64,000 nucleotides of DNA, taken from positions 6,481,890-6,545,889 of the forward strand of contig JAMXBB010000002.1 in NCBI GenBank assembly GCA_024138015.1, given 5' to 3'. The notes below the pieces were generated by a model. It did not search any database. It saw only the letters and a list, made by a program, of their open reading frames with translations, and was not told the origin of the DNA. The stretch comes from Lumnitzera littorea. Lineage: Eukaryota; Streptophyta; Magnoliopsida; Myrtales; Combretaceae. Shown one piece after another: positions 37,186 through 47,660 of the stretch (within the stretch, counting starts at the first letter, position 1; every line of letters begins with the position of its first letter). The translations under genes were made by a program, and so were the position numbers.

Positions 37186-37328
37186 GTCACGTCAACCATG
37201 CTGACCATTCCTAACCTGCTACGTGTCATCTCGCGATACGTGGTATGCCACGTGGCGCCACATCAGCAAGGTCGTCCAACCCAACTCTACTACGTATTAA
37301 GATACGTGGCGCAATCAAATCCTGACAC
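37186..37328. promoter_or_regulatory. ACGT-core cluster in U3 of LTR C
   Basis: Seven ACGT cores occur within about 145 bp, including two CACGTG palindromes (about 37249 and 37324) and several ACGTGG/ACGTGT forms. Such cores are binding sites of plant bZIP and bHLH proteins (G-box, ABRE). They lie about 300-450 bp upstream of the TATA box on the transcribed strand. D has three at the matching place. Confidence 0.45.
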
Positions 37329-37377
37329 GTGACAGTATACTAGTTAACAAAAAATAAAAAAGGTCTTCCTTCCTTTG

Positions 37378-37445
37378 CCAAGATTCAAACCCAAGACCTC
37401 ATACCTAATACCCAAACCAAATCCATATATTTAACCATTAGGCCA
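37378..37445 (-). other. tRNA-like A-box/B-box module in LTR C
   Basis: On the minus strand TGGCCTAATGGTTAA (37445-37431) resembles a pol III A box and GGGTTTGAATCTTGG (37392-37378) a B box, about 38 bases apart. It is not a tRNA gene: no cloverleaf or anticodon arm is apparent. D carries a diverged version at 40527-40595. Confidence 0.4.
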
Positions 37446-37861
37446 TTAGCCAGTACCTTGTCTATATGTGCAACTAAATTTCACATATGAACTCGGTCAG
37501 CTTTGGCTAAATCTAAGCCTAGATTCAATGACTCAATTTCTAAATCTAAATAAAAATCTACCCTAATAAAAAGATATTTTCTAAAATCTTTTATTTTTTT
37601 CCAATTTTTCTAACTTTTTGTAATTTTTCTATTTTCTAACTTTTTTTTCCAAATTTTCCTATTTTCCTGAATTTCTCAATTTTTGTGTTTTTTATCTAAA
37701 TTTCATATTTCTTATGCTTTTCTTATTTTTTGTATTTTTTCCTAAACTTCATATTTTTGAGGTTTTCTTAGTTTTCTATCTTTTGTACTTTTCCTAATTT
37801 AAGACCTATTGAGAAAAGAAAGAAAAATAAATAAAAATGAAAATAAATGTAGGTGTCTACA

Positions 37862-40187
37862 TGCTGGTAGTGCAAGATGTAATGACGAGGGAGGATATTC
37901 TAGAGTTATTGGAAGGGATATGTAAACTAGTAATGGAAGTGATTTTGTTAGGGCTAAAATAGCTAATGGATGTAAGTAGAGTCCCATTCATAGAGACGTT
38001 TCTAGAGGGATAGAGAAAGCAGTTACGGCTAAAGTTTAGGGAGATGGAAATGTTAATGTTGCAAGTAGTCTTTCAACCATGCAAGTAGAGGTTAGAGATG
38101 AAGGAAGTTTCGAAAGAGTCCAATAGAGGGGTATGAAAGAGGTTGTTCACTAGTTTGCTTGCTCTGATCTTATGGATACTTTATCTACCTCAATATGACA
38201 AAAACCAATTTAGATTCTTACATTGAATGCAAGAGGAGCTAACTCAGAACATAGAAAACCAACCATTTGAGAATTATGGATGCTATATGACCCATGAATT
38301 CTAATTATTACTAAAACTAGAATGGGCGTGGAGGCAGCGGAAGAGCTTAAGTTACATGTGGGAGTTAATAATATGATATGTAGAGTTGCGAATGGGTATA
38401 AGGGCAATATTATCGTGTTGTGGAGCAAAGAGGATGTTGTGATGATCAAGAGAGTCTCTTCTAGTCAGCATATCACCCTTGAAATATAGGTATGGTTTTT
38501 TAACTGCTCTTGGTTTGTTTCTAAAATTTATGTTTCTCCTAGATATGAGGAAAGATGTCAATTGTGGGAGGATTTAGAGTAGTCGTCCAGTACTATAAAT
38601 GAGGCTTAGGTAATGATTGGTGACTTTCGTAAGATTCTATGTGAAGAAGAAAAGTAAGGTGGTCGTCTGGTCTGTTAGACTGGAGCCAATAGGTATTAGG
38701 CTTATATGGACAAATGTAGCATGATAGACTTAGGTTTTGTTGGACCTAAATTCATGTAGTCTAAAAGGTCTTAAGTGTCGAGTGAGTTGATCTAAACTAA
38801 GCTAGACAAGGTTTAGACCAATGCTTCCTCAAAAGCCCTCTATTTAGAAGCAAAAATCTTTCATTTAGTATCAAATCATTCAGACCATTTACTGTTATTA
38901 CTAGACACTGTCCTTATGATCAGTGCCGAGCCAAAAGTCATAGGACCTTTTCGGTTCTAGCCTATGTGGTTGGAATACCCAGATTTTGAGAATTTTGTCT
39001 ATAGTATATGGAACTCTAATACTTTTAGATACCTAAAAGACTTGGAGGACTTCATTACAAACCTTTAGAAATGGAATCTAGAGTGTTTTAAACTAATCCA
39101 TGTAAGGAAGAAGAGAGTTCAAAAGAAGTTGGAAGAAGTGTAGAAAAAACTTTAAGATAATCCTTCGTAATGGCTTATTAAACAAAGGGTTCTTTCTAAA
39201 ATTGATAAAGCTAATTTAGGGAAATCTTGCACTTCAGATGAGATTAAGCAAGCGATATGGTGTATAGGGAATCACAAGGCACCAGGCATAGATGGATTAA
39301 GTATTGTATTCTTTAAGAAGTACTAAGCAGAGGTAGGGGCAACTGTATGTAATATTACTCGATTCCTCATGGATTCTCAAAGCATGATATCAAAGTTAAA
39401 CAAACTTTAATTTCTTGTCCCAAAATCGATGGGTGCGAACAGGTTGAAGGATTTCAGGCCAATTAACATATGTACAACTATGTATAAGGTAGTTAGTAAA
39501 CTGCTTGTGAATCAATTGGGGAGTCGATTGGACGAGTTGATTAGCCTAGAGTAAGCTAGTTTTATTCCGAAGAGAGCAGAGTAGGACAAAATCGGCTAAG
39601 GGGTTAGTTGGAAAAAGCTTATGATAGTGGGATTTTGTTCGCACAATGCTTAAAAGTTTGAATTTTACAAGACTTTGGTTAAACTTGATTTCTTCTTGTC
39701 TTAATTCAACTTCCTTCTAGATCATATTTAATGGTTCTTTACTATAAGGGGTGTCTAGAGGATATAGGCAAGAGGACCCCTTATCTCCTTACTTATTTAT
39801 TCTAGCCATGGATATGTTCAGCCGGCTTATTCATCAGTTGATTGAGAGGAAGGAGTAGAAACTCATTCAAATAGGGGGGATCGCAATTGTATCTCTCTTA
39901 CTTATTTTTTTTGTAGACATTGTGTTGATGGAGGAAGCGATAGAGAAAAATGCAAGATGTATGATGAAAGCAATGGAGGGTTTCAAATCGACCTCAAGGA
40001 AAAAAGTAAATTTAAAAAAAATCTTACATCGTGTTCTCGAGGAATTCTAGTCGAGCATATAAGAGAAGGATTTGTAACATTTTTGCTATATGCCTAAATA
40101 CTAGTTTGGGAAAGTATTTAGGACTACTAATAAAGGAAGGGGGACGTATCATAAAGATTGATTTGAATTTTATTCTAGAAAAGACAT
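37862..40187 (+). pseudogene. LINE ORF1 end and ORF2 endonuclease to RT start (broken)
   Basis: The tail of ORF1 runs to about 38180. ORF2 begins near 38205 with an LTLNARGA-like segment, where the family has the endonuclease asparagine. A TKTRMG segment near 38311-38328 replaces the usual TETR, losing the catalytic glutamate; GDFRKIL near 38622-38642 replaces GDFNEIL; SNHSDHLL near 38874-38898 is kept. RT follows with INICTTMYKVVSKLLVNQL near 39463-39520, a QEDPLSPYLFILAMDMFSRL segment near 39770-39830, and FFVDIVLM near 39908-39931, where the catalytic FADD is FVDI. D cuts the frame at 40187. Confidence 0.75.
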
Positions 40188-40526
40188 TGTAGACACCATA
40201 TTTTTGCACTCTTGAAATATTAGAAATTTCCAAAATAAGAAAAAAAGGGTCTTATTTTAGAAAAATACAAAAAATATGAAAATTTAGAAAAAAGCACAAA
40301 AAATAGAAAAACAAAAAAAAATTATAAAAATACAAAAAAATTTGAAAAATAGGAATAATAAGTAAAATTTTTATTTTATTTTATTTATTTGGTATTAGAA
40401 TATTTTGAAGAATGAAAGAGTTTGAGCCTTTTTGGTTGGTTTTGGGTATGGACTTGGTAATTTGGTTTAGGTAAGTTAAACCCTTATATAAGTTGTATTT
40501 GGATAAAATAGCAAGGTATGGGCCAA

Positions 40527-40595
40527 ATGGCCCATTGGTTTAGAGCTTGGTATTGAAATTTCGAAAGAGAAAGAGGTCTAAGGTTTGATCGTTCC
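40527..40595 (+). other. tRNA-like A-box/B-box module in LTR D
   Basis: ATGGCCCATTGGTTT (40527-40541) and GGTTTGATCGTTCC (40582-40595) occupy the place of the similar pair in C. The surrounding CAAGGTA...GGCC text is also shared, so the module belongs to the family and was not acquired separately. Confidence 0.4.
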
Positions 40596-41029
40596 TTTAC
40601 GCAAATCGCACATTTCCTTTTGTTAAGCAACCAAAGAAATGTGTCGACATCCTATTGGGCTACATGTCTTGCAAGACCTATGGCATTGTTTTATACGTCC
40701 ACGTAGATGACGTGGCAGACACGCGATGCCATGTCATCATCCCTTTTAACAGAATTCCTTGATTTTCCTCTTCATTCCTAGCTTACACTCCATACTTTAC
40801 AATGAAGTTTTACACAATTTTCATATGCACACACACGATTCCATTATGCTTTCATGTTCTATACATAGCCTACTTTGGATTTAACTTAAATTCATCTACA
40901 TTCATCCATCAAAACTATCTAAATCAAGCTTGAAAATTGGAAAAAAAAAAATTCAATCTTGTAGCTAGAGCTTTAATAGCAGATTTTAGCCATTAACGAG
41001 CTTTCCAAGCTCGTGGAAGCTTGAGAAGC

Positions 41030-41037
41030 TATAAATA
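41030..41037 (+). promoter_or_regulatory. TATA box of LTR D
   Basis: TATAAATA in the context GAAGC-TATAAATA-AAGC. Confidence 0.45.
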
Positions 41038-42690
41038 AAGCATCATTGAGCATGTTAGATTAGGGAATGTACTTATCTGATGCGTTCTCTCTTTAGGCGT
41101 AAACCTTCACTCACTTTAATATTAACCCAAGCTCAAACCATTTCAAGCTAAACAATTGATATCCGTAAGTATCCTAGGTCCATAGCTCTCTAACATTACC
41201 ACACCCTTTGATCATCGCACCCCAAAACATGGGCTCCATCACTTAGAGCTTTGACTCAACCCCCAATTGTACAGCTACCATATGAACCACCACCATGCAA
41301 TGGTTTTGACACAAAACTAAGACTGCCAATGAGCTTCCCCATGTCCAAAAACCCCTAGCCCAATCACTCATTTGTACTTAACCACCACCACTAGAAGTGC
41401 CCAATCACTACCTCTAATTAACCACCTTGCACCACTTCTAAACTACCCTTAAACACTAAGGTGACTTCACCATACCCACAATCTCTAATCTAAAACACGT
41501 GAATCTCTTATTTCCCATTTAAAATACCCATTAGATCGAGTTGTAAAGCACCATCAATCGCCCTTTCTTCTTTTCCATTCCCAATCACGTATGATCTAAA
41601 TAAGGTTTAGATTCAACTCAACCACCCGATATCATGCTCGGTTTGACTCAATTCATGTTCTTGCTATCCTTTGGTCAAACCCTTCTTGTTTGTTATATGT
41701 TTTCCATTTTAATTTGTTTATTGCATCTTTTTTTTTTTTTGTGGTTTCATTTCATTTTATTTATTTATTATTTTATTGTAATAGAAACTTATACATAAAA
41801 AAAGAAGAAGAAGAAAAGAACAACAAAAGAAAAGAAAATGAAAAAGAAAAAAAAGGGGGAAGAGAAGTTTGGGTATTTTATTTTTATTTTTATTTTTTTA
41901 GCATGTTTGGTCAAAATAAAAAAATAATAATAAATGAAAAGAAATTTTATCACTTAAAAAAAACCCATTTCCTAAATAAATAAATGAACCCTTTTTCCAA
42001 ATTAGGGTTTCACTAAAATTTTTTCAAAATAAAAAATTAGGACCCTTCCTTTGTTTTTTTTTTTTTTTAAATAGAATCAAATGGTTAACGAACTTAAACT
42101 TGACTATTTTTAAAAACTAAAAAACATCAACAAATTAAAATTTTACAATAAATGAACTACAAAAGTTTAATTCTAAATAGCAGATATGTAGCCACTCGTA
42201 CATGATTATAAGGAGACTTAAAATATGGAATAATTTATTTTTTTTCCTTTGTAAATAATTAGTTCTTTTATTTATCCATTTATCATTTTTATAAATAGAC
42301 GTGATTTATTGTTTTCTTACTTGTAAGATAGAGATTGTAATTTCAAATTATAAGGGTATATTAAAAGATAAATCTCAATTTGGAAAGTTAAAAGTAGTAC
42401 CTATTATGGCTTAATAGGTTAGTCCCTAGACTCAAATATCTAATTTTCAAAAACTGTTTTAAAATCAATTTTTTCGGTAGATTAGTGGCTGGTTTAAAAT
42501 TGATCCGCCCAATCAATTTAACCTAACTCATTTTTTCTTAACTCCGATCAGATGGTGACTCCAAATTTTCATAAATAAAAGACTAAGTTTTTCTTAATTT
42601 TAAGTCAAAAGTTAGTATTAAATAAGTTAGGGTTTAATATTAATCGAGTTAAGAAAAATAAATAAAATCGAGAAAAATCTAAGCTCGACA

Positions 42691-43940
42691 AATACGCTAA
42701 AAATTATTTGGTTGGAAAGCCCGTTTGTTAAGTATGGTAGGCTGTAGGCTTTTGACATTATCTGTCTTAGAGAGTATATTAAACTTTTACTCATAAGCTA
42801 TACCTTTTATGAAATCTATTGCAAATGGTTAGGAAAGGATCCATAGGGACTTCCTATGGGGTTCCTTGAAGGAACATACAAAATTGACTACATAAGTTGG
42901 AATATATTGAAGCGCTCAAGAGCAAAGAGTAGCTTGGGTTTAGTAGATGTGTTGAGAAGAAATCAAGTTAACTTCTATAAGCTAACTTGAGAAGTGGGAA
43001 AAAAAAAAAGGTTTACATGGGTAGATGTTCTCAAAGGAAAATATCTAATGAGGGAAGGATGTCGGAAAATAAAGAAAGGATCAGAGTTCTATAGGGCTCT
43101 AAAGAGGCAAAGGACTAGGTGGACCAAAATGTTAAAGCTTGCATTCAAAATGGAAGGACAACTAAATTTTGGTTGGATGAGTGGTCAGATTTTAGAGGAG
43201 TTACGTCATGGTTAGTTGGGCCACTAAATAAATTTGATCACATTATACGGTGTATCAAGTATGGAATGGTGCTAGTTGTTGGAATGAAGATGTGATAGGA
43301 TATCCTATTGATCATAATATCAAACGACAATAGGGAAACATCAACATTGTTGAGCATAGTTAAGAAGAAGATCTATTCTTTTAGCTGGACGAGGTCAGTG
43401 GTCACCTTACAAGTAAAGTTCCTTATGAATGTTTAAGTAAGTCTGAGGATAAGGAGACATTGGGCCAACCTTAAGATTGGATCTAGAAGACCTCGACTTA
43501 TCCATATATCCATATGTTACTATGGAAAAATTTGATGAACGGATTACTGACCAGGGACAATCTGTGAATTAAAGGGATGGCAATGGAAGTTTTATGTCTA
43601 TTACGTGGAAGGGAGGAAGAAAACATTCATCTATTCTTCAACTATGAATTTAATAAGGATGGATGGTCATCCTTTGGCTTTGAGGGAACAGACTTTAAAG
43701 ATAGAGATATAGCCATATAATGGTTAAGGAAAGAAGTGAAATGGAAACAGAAGACTTGGATATGTCTTGAATCACCTAAACAGTCCTTTATTCTATTCAT
43801 ATTACGTAGGATTTAGTGAGAGCGAAATCGATGTATGTTTTGAAGTAGTAACCCCACCCATGAACACTGGAGCTAATAGGTTAAAGCAAAAGTATATGAA
43901 TGGTGGACAACGTACAAGGCCAATAAACTAGTAAACTAAG
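42691..43940 (+). pseudogene. LINE ORF2, RT thumb and connection (broken)
   Basis: After D the reading resumes with a segment like the end of plant L1 RT (typical 'W...LS..GR..L' region near 42700-42870), then GLVDVLRRNQVNFYKLT-like text near 42939-42985 and KRFTWVDVLKGKYLMREG near 43003-43056, the usual zf-RVT-side block. A zf-RVT-like stretch follows near 43370-43560. It is full of stops; only short frames remain, for example 42994-43215. Confidence 0.6.
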
Positions 43941-44372
43941 TGATCAAATAGGTGAAATGGAGCAAAGCTTTAAGAGGGTTAGTAAAGATAAATTGTGACA
44001 AAGCAGTTGAAGAGAAGAGACTGTTGGGAGGTATTGGAGTTATTACTAGGAATCACAAGGGTCATGTACTTGGATGACTGATACAATAGATCTCTAAATG
44101 TTTTCCCTTAGAGGCAGAGTTATGGGCTTTATTTCAAAGGATGAATTGGGCAAAAGCGGTATGGGTACAAAAATGTTGTGGTTAAATCTGACTTACAAGT
44201 GCTGTTTCATGTGGATATAGACATATGTTACCCAATGCTATCCAAATGTATTCAATTGTCACCTCATTTTGAAAATTTTCATTTATGTAAGGTAAACCAT
44301 GAAAAAAATAAGGTTGCTGATGCCCAAGTAAAGGAAGGCCTGAAGACATCCACTTGGAGTTTAGTCTTTTAA
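43941..44372 (+). pseudogene. LINE ORF2 RNase H domain (broken)
   Basis: The translation contains LVKINCDKAV near 43980-44009 (first RNase H aspartate), LLGGIGVITRNHKGHVLG near 44020-44073, LEAELWAL near 44108-44131 (catalytic glutamate), and NKVADAQVKEGL near 44308-44343, the usual last block. Plant L1 elements of this type carry such an RNase H domain at the ORF2 C-terminus. Stops separate the blocks. Confidence 0.75.
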
Positions 44373-44549
44373 ATGTTTTACATTGATGTGTATATTGTTC
44401 AGGTGTTGGTTGAGGGCAATTATGAACCCAACTAACTAGCTTGTGTGGTTGTTTATCTGTTTTGTAATTAGTTGTTTTGTAACAAGTGGACTTGGATGTT
44501 TATTTTATGTTTGCTAAATGAATGACCTTTCTAATAGGGGAAAAAAAAC

Positions 44550-44565
44550 ACATATTTATAAGTTT
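44550..44565 (+). repeat. LINE target-site duplication, right copy
   Basis: The 16 bases directly after the A-tail and one C are identical to 34505-34520. Confidence 0.85.
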
Positions 44566-46660
44566 GAAAGTATGTTTGTTTATATTTATATTATTAAAGT
44601 GGATTAACCCTTAGGTAACCGTCATATCTAAAATTATTATTCAGTCCTTGATTTAATAATATATAACAATAAAACTAACTATTATATCAACTATTTATTG
44701 ATTTAATAAGGGTATATTTGTCAATTACTTATATTGTGTGCTTTTCTTAATCAACTTTATCTTATATTCTACTTTATCTCTCCACGTAAGAGTAACCATC
44801 TGTTTTCCTTTATCTTTTATGCACATTCCAAAAAGTTATAACCTAACAGTTTATCATCACCATACTGCCAACCTAAGTCGACTTCAAACACAGGCAACCA
44901 CACTGCCAAGAAGAGGAGGCACTGATTGTGGAGGTTAAGTGGGATGAAAAATATTTATGGGGCAATTCAGTCACAAGTTGCGCATTAAGTGATTAGTTCC
45001 AGAGTAAAAATATAATTTTGGAGGCCGCAATTCAGATGCATGAAAATCTAGAAGTTGAATTTCAATTTCAGTATTCCATATTTTTTAATTTTTTTTAGTC
45101 TAACTTTCTTTTCCTCTTCCTTTTTTGGGTTAGTTTCTTTAATCAGTTTCTCATTCTTCTCTTTTTACAGGATTACTCTCTAAAAACAATAGTTACAGAA
45201 ATTGGAATCATCCTCCAGTAAATTTGTGAACAACCACCAAGGACTATCATTGAGGGCACAAATAAATGACGGATGTTCACAAGGCAACAGAAAGGAGAAA
45301 GGCTAGGATGGAAAAATGCCCATGCATTAATTCCATGCTTTGACCACCTAAGTGTGTGTATATATATATATATATAAGATTTGTAATTAGATCTATTCCT
45401 TTTCATTTCTTTTCCTCAAATTTACCCTAAATTTTGATTTCTTTTCTTTGCTTTCCATTTTATCATTCTGAAATTTGCTTTTCCAGTTAGATCTCGATGG
45501 TTATGTGTGTGTGTTTTTTGTTTTGTTTTGTTTTATAATTATTATGTACAATTGTTAAAGCTTATCTTTTAGCTGATATTTTTATTAAAATAATATATAA
45601 TATATAATTGCCGTAGTTCATGATTTATATCTATTATAGGAATTGATTGGCTCTCTTTTACTTCTAAATGTATATTAAAACTTGAATTTTTGAAAGTATC
45701 GGTTGCACAAAGAAGATATGAAAACAAAAAAAAAAGTTCGTTCCGAAGAAAGAAAATTTTGACTGTGGTGTTATCCTTATCAATTTAGTTATTGAATCGC
45801 CTAATTTAGTTTGGTATAACGCTTTATTCACGGAATTTATGTACTCTAATTATTTATTGTATATCTATTATTTATAAAATAATTGATTCTATTATTATTT
45901 GTTTTAACGAAAACTCAAATAATTGACTTCATCCAGATGTTGTATCGCTGTAAAATATAAGGAACATGGCCGTATTATAAATACCGAGAAGGATATGATA
46001 GTTTTTGTACCACGTTCTAAGTATTACATGTTCATCTACGTTGTAATTAAGAGTAGTTTTCCTCAATAGGTTGAACCTTGCTAAATTGAAATTTACTTGC
46101 AATTTTTTTCCTTTTCCCTTTTCATCATTTTAAACATATCTTTTCTTTTTCTCTTTTTCTTTTCCAAACATATAACATTTTTCATGACTTATAACCAAGA
46201 ATATAACCTTTTATTTAGTCTCTCGGACTTCCAAAAGATAAAAAAGAATAAACCTATAGACATGCGAAGGGGTAAAAGCTTTGTTTTACTCAATGTATTT
46301 CAATTGTGAAATGGCACTTTGATGCAGTTTTGGTTGAAGAAACTTGAAATTGTTGGCAATACAACCAAAAATAAATGACCTTAACTGAAGCATGATAGAG
46401 CTGGTAATAGAAAAAGAATGATGCGGATGTATGTCTGCTGGTTTAATAAAATAATCTTTTACTAAGAATAGTGTTTTCTTTGTTATTGCTTTTAGGAATG
46501 ATGTGTGTAAAATTAGAAGCCAATGGAAAGTGAAATCAAATGAATAGATGCCCCTCTCTCTTGAGATTTGTACTTCTATAGCGCAAAGTTAAAAAAAAAA
46601 TTACAAAAATAGGGTATTCGAAATAAATTTTACGAAGATGTTGTAGTAAAGATGTATAAT
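44566..46660. other. AT-rich intergenic DNA, no gene found
   Basis: No supported gene. A pyrimidine-rich tract ending CTTTTTACAG near 45160-45171 looks like a splice acceptor, but no exon is visible after it. A (GT)n(TA)n microsatellite sits at 45352-45376. The short frames at 44738, 45173 and 46097 lack domains. Confidence 0.45.
45352..45376. repeat. (GT)n(TA)n microsatellite
   Basis: Four GT units followed by about eight TA units. Confidence 0.85.
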
Positions 46661-46669
46661 ACGCGCGCG

Positions 46670-46785
46670 CCTTCACTGTGCATCAATTGTTTATACTGAA
46701 GATGCTCTTAGAGAGCGCACCTTCACTGTGCGTCAATTGTTTATATTGAAGATGCTCTTAGAGAGCGCACCTTCACTGTTTACAA
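46670..46785 (+). repeat. 50-bp tandem repeat, 2.3 copies
   Basis: Units begin CCTTCACTGTG at 46670 and 46720, with a partial third at 46770. The two full units differ at three or four bases. Confidence 0.85.
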
Positions 46786-46895
46786 GGAAGGGGCGTAGCT
46801 TAGACGTACCTTCCTTATTATAGAAGGTGCAAACCAAGCGTGCGCTTTCTTTGTTATTTAGAAGGCACACTTACTCCATGTACCTTCAACACACC

Positions 46896-46903
46896 TATAA
46901 AAA
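46896..46903 (+). promoter_or_regulatory. TATA box inside the candidate element
   Basis: TATAAAAA in the context CACACC-TATAAAAA-CCCTAAC, followed by a C/T-rich, 5'-UTR-like stretch. It is a good plant core-promoter match. What it drives is unknown. Confidence 0.4.
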
Positions 46904-47280
46904 CCCTAACTTTTGCATTCTCCCGTCATTCTCACTTCTTTTAGTTTCAAAAATCTTTGAAAACCTCTAATTTTCTCTCTTCGAGTGACAGCGTGACCTA
47001 ATTTTGTCTCTTCAAGCTATAATGTAACCTTATTTTCTTTAACCCATTTGTAAGTAACCTTCGGCCACCATTTATTCCACAATAATTTTTTAAAATACAA
47101 ATTACATTGTTAGTATAGTAATATTTATATTGTTCATATGAACCATAGTTAGATGATAATTTTTTTAGTGTTTATATTTTCTTAATATGTATGTTGCTTT
47201 TTATACATTATTAATTTAATAATATATAGTCATATAAGTTGTAATGGTTACGTAAAAAAATATGTATGCAACTCGTAAAT

Positions 47281-47660
47281 TGTATGTGATGAAACGCCCC
47301 ACCGAGAAGTGAAATTGTGTAGGTACGATTATATTTATAATATATAATAAAATGCCCCACTGAGGAAGAGTATTGTATGGGTGCAATGTGATAACCTACC
47401 GAGTAATGAAATTGTATAAGAGCGAGGGGATGCTTCGTTGAGAAATGAAATTGTACGAGTGGATTGCATATTTATTGTATGTGATAAGACGCCCTACCGA
47501 GAAGTGAAATTATGTAGGTACGATGTAATACCCTACCGAGTAATGTAATTGTTTGGATAGGATTGCATTTATAGTATATGATAAAATGCTTCATCAAGAA
47601 GAGTGAAATTATATGGGTACGATATGATGACTGAGTAATGAAATTGTGTAGAGGTCCTAA
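47281..47660 (+). repeat. Composite tandem array, about 195-bp period
   Basis: TGTATGTGATRARACGCCC-type units start at 47281 and 47476 (period 195). Within each, shorter related modules of the form ACCGAG(A/T)A(G/A)TGAAATTGTGTAGG recur every 40-60 bp, in about eight degenerate copies. Confidence 0.7.

Larger units (their letters stand above)
36189..37861 (-). mobile_element. LTR-like element C (TGTAGACAC family), U5 side shortened
   Basis: The right end GTGTCTACA at 37853-37861 is the same as in A, so the element reads on the minus strand starting TGTAGACACC. A minus-strand TATA box lies at 36876-36883. U3 holds a tRNA-like module (37378-37445) and a cluster of ACGT motifs (about 37186-37328), both also seen in D. 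The other end lacks the GGCGACTCC and CTCGACA parts, so about 1 kb of the U5 side is missing or replaced. The left border is inferred from TGCTA (36184-36188) matching TGCTG (37862-37866) and from restored LINE frame. It could instead lie up to 150 bp further right. Confidence 0.6.
40188..42690 (+). mobile_element. Solo-LTR-like element D (TGTAGACAC...CTCGACA family)
   Basis: This 2503-bp unit starts TGTAGACACC and ends AGCTCGACA. It splits the LINE RT. The flanks GACAT (40183-40187) and AATAC (42691-42695) differ by three transitions, so a target-site duplication is only suggested. A TATA box at 41030-41037 lies about 840 bp from the start. A tRNA-like module (40527-40595) and ACGT motifs (40694-40713) are shared with C, and the GGTGACTCC motif near 42552 with A and B. 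A low-complexity Lys/Glu-rich frame at 41690-41983 is not a gene. Confidence 0.75.
34521..44549 (+). mobile_element. L1-type LINE retrotransposon, dead, with two nested LTR insertions
   Basis: Defined by a perfect 16-bp target-site duplication (34505-34520 and 44550-44565) and a 3' A-tail (44541-44548) after the ATGAATGACC...TAATAGGGG end typical of plant L1. ORF1 has a DUF4283-like region and a CCHC knuckle; ORF2 has endonuclease, RT and RNase H. Elements C (36189-37861) and D (40188-42690) are inserted; without them the LINE is about 5.85 kb, full length for this class. Both frames are riddled with stops, and key residues in endonuclease and RT are lost. Confidence 0.85.

Noticed and set aside
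37378..37445. tRNA gene
   Set aside because: Only A- and B-box-like strings; no acceptor stem, anticodon arm or terminator T-run in a cloverleaf arrangement.
41690..41983. 97-residue Lys/Glu/Phe-rich frame
   Set aside because: Made of poly-A/poly-T tracts inside LTR D.
46670..47660. CRISPR-like array
   Set aside because: Repeats are adjacent or nested without unique spacers of constant size, in a plant nuclear setting.
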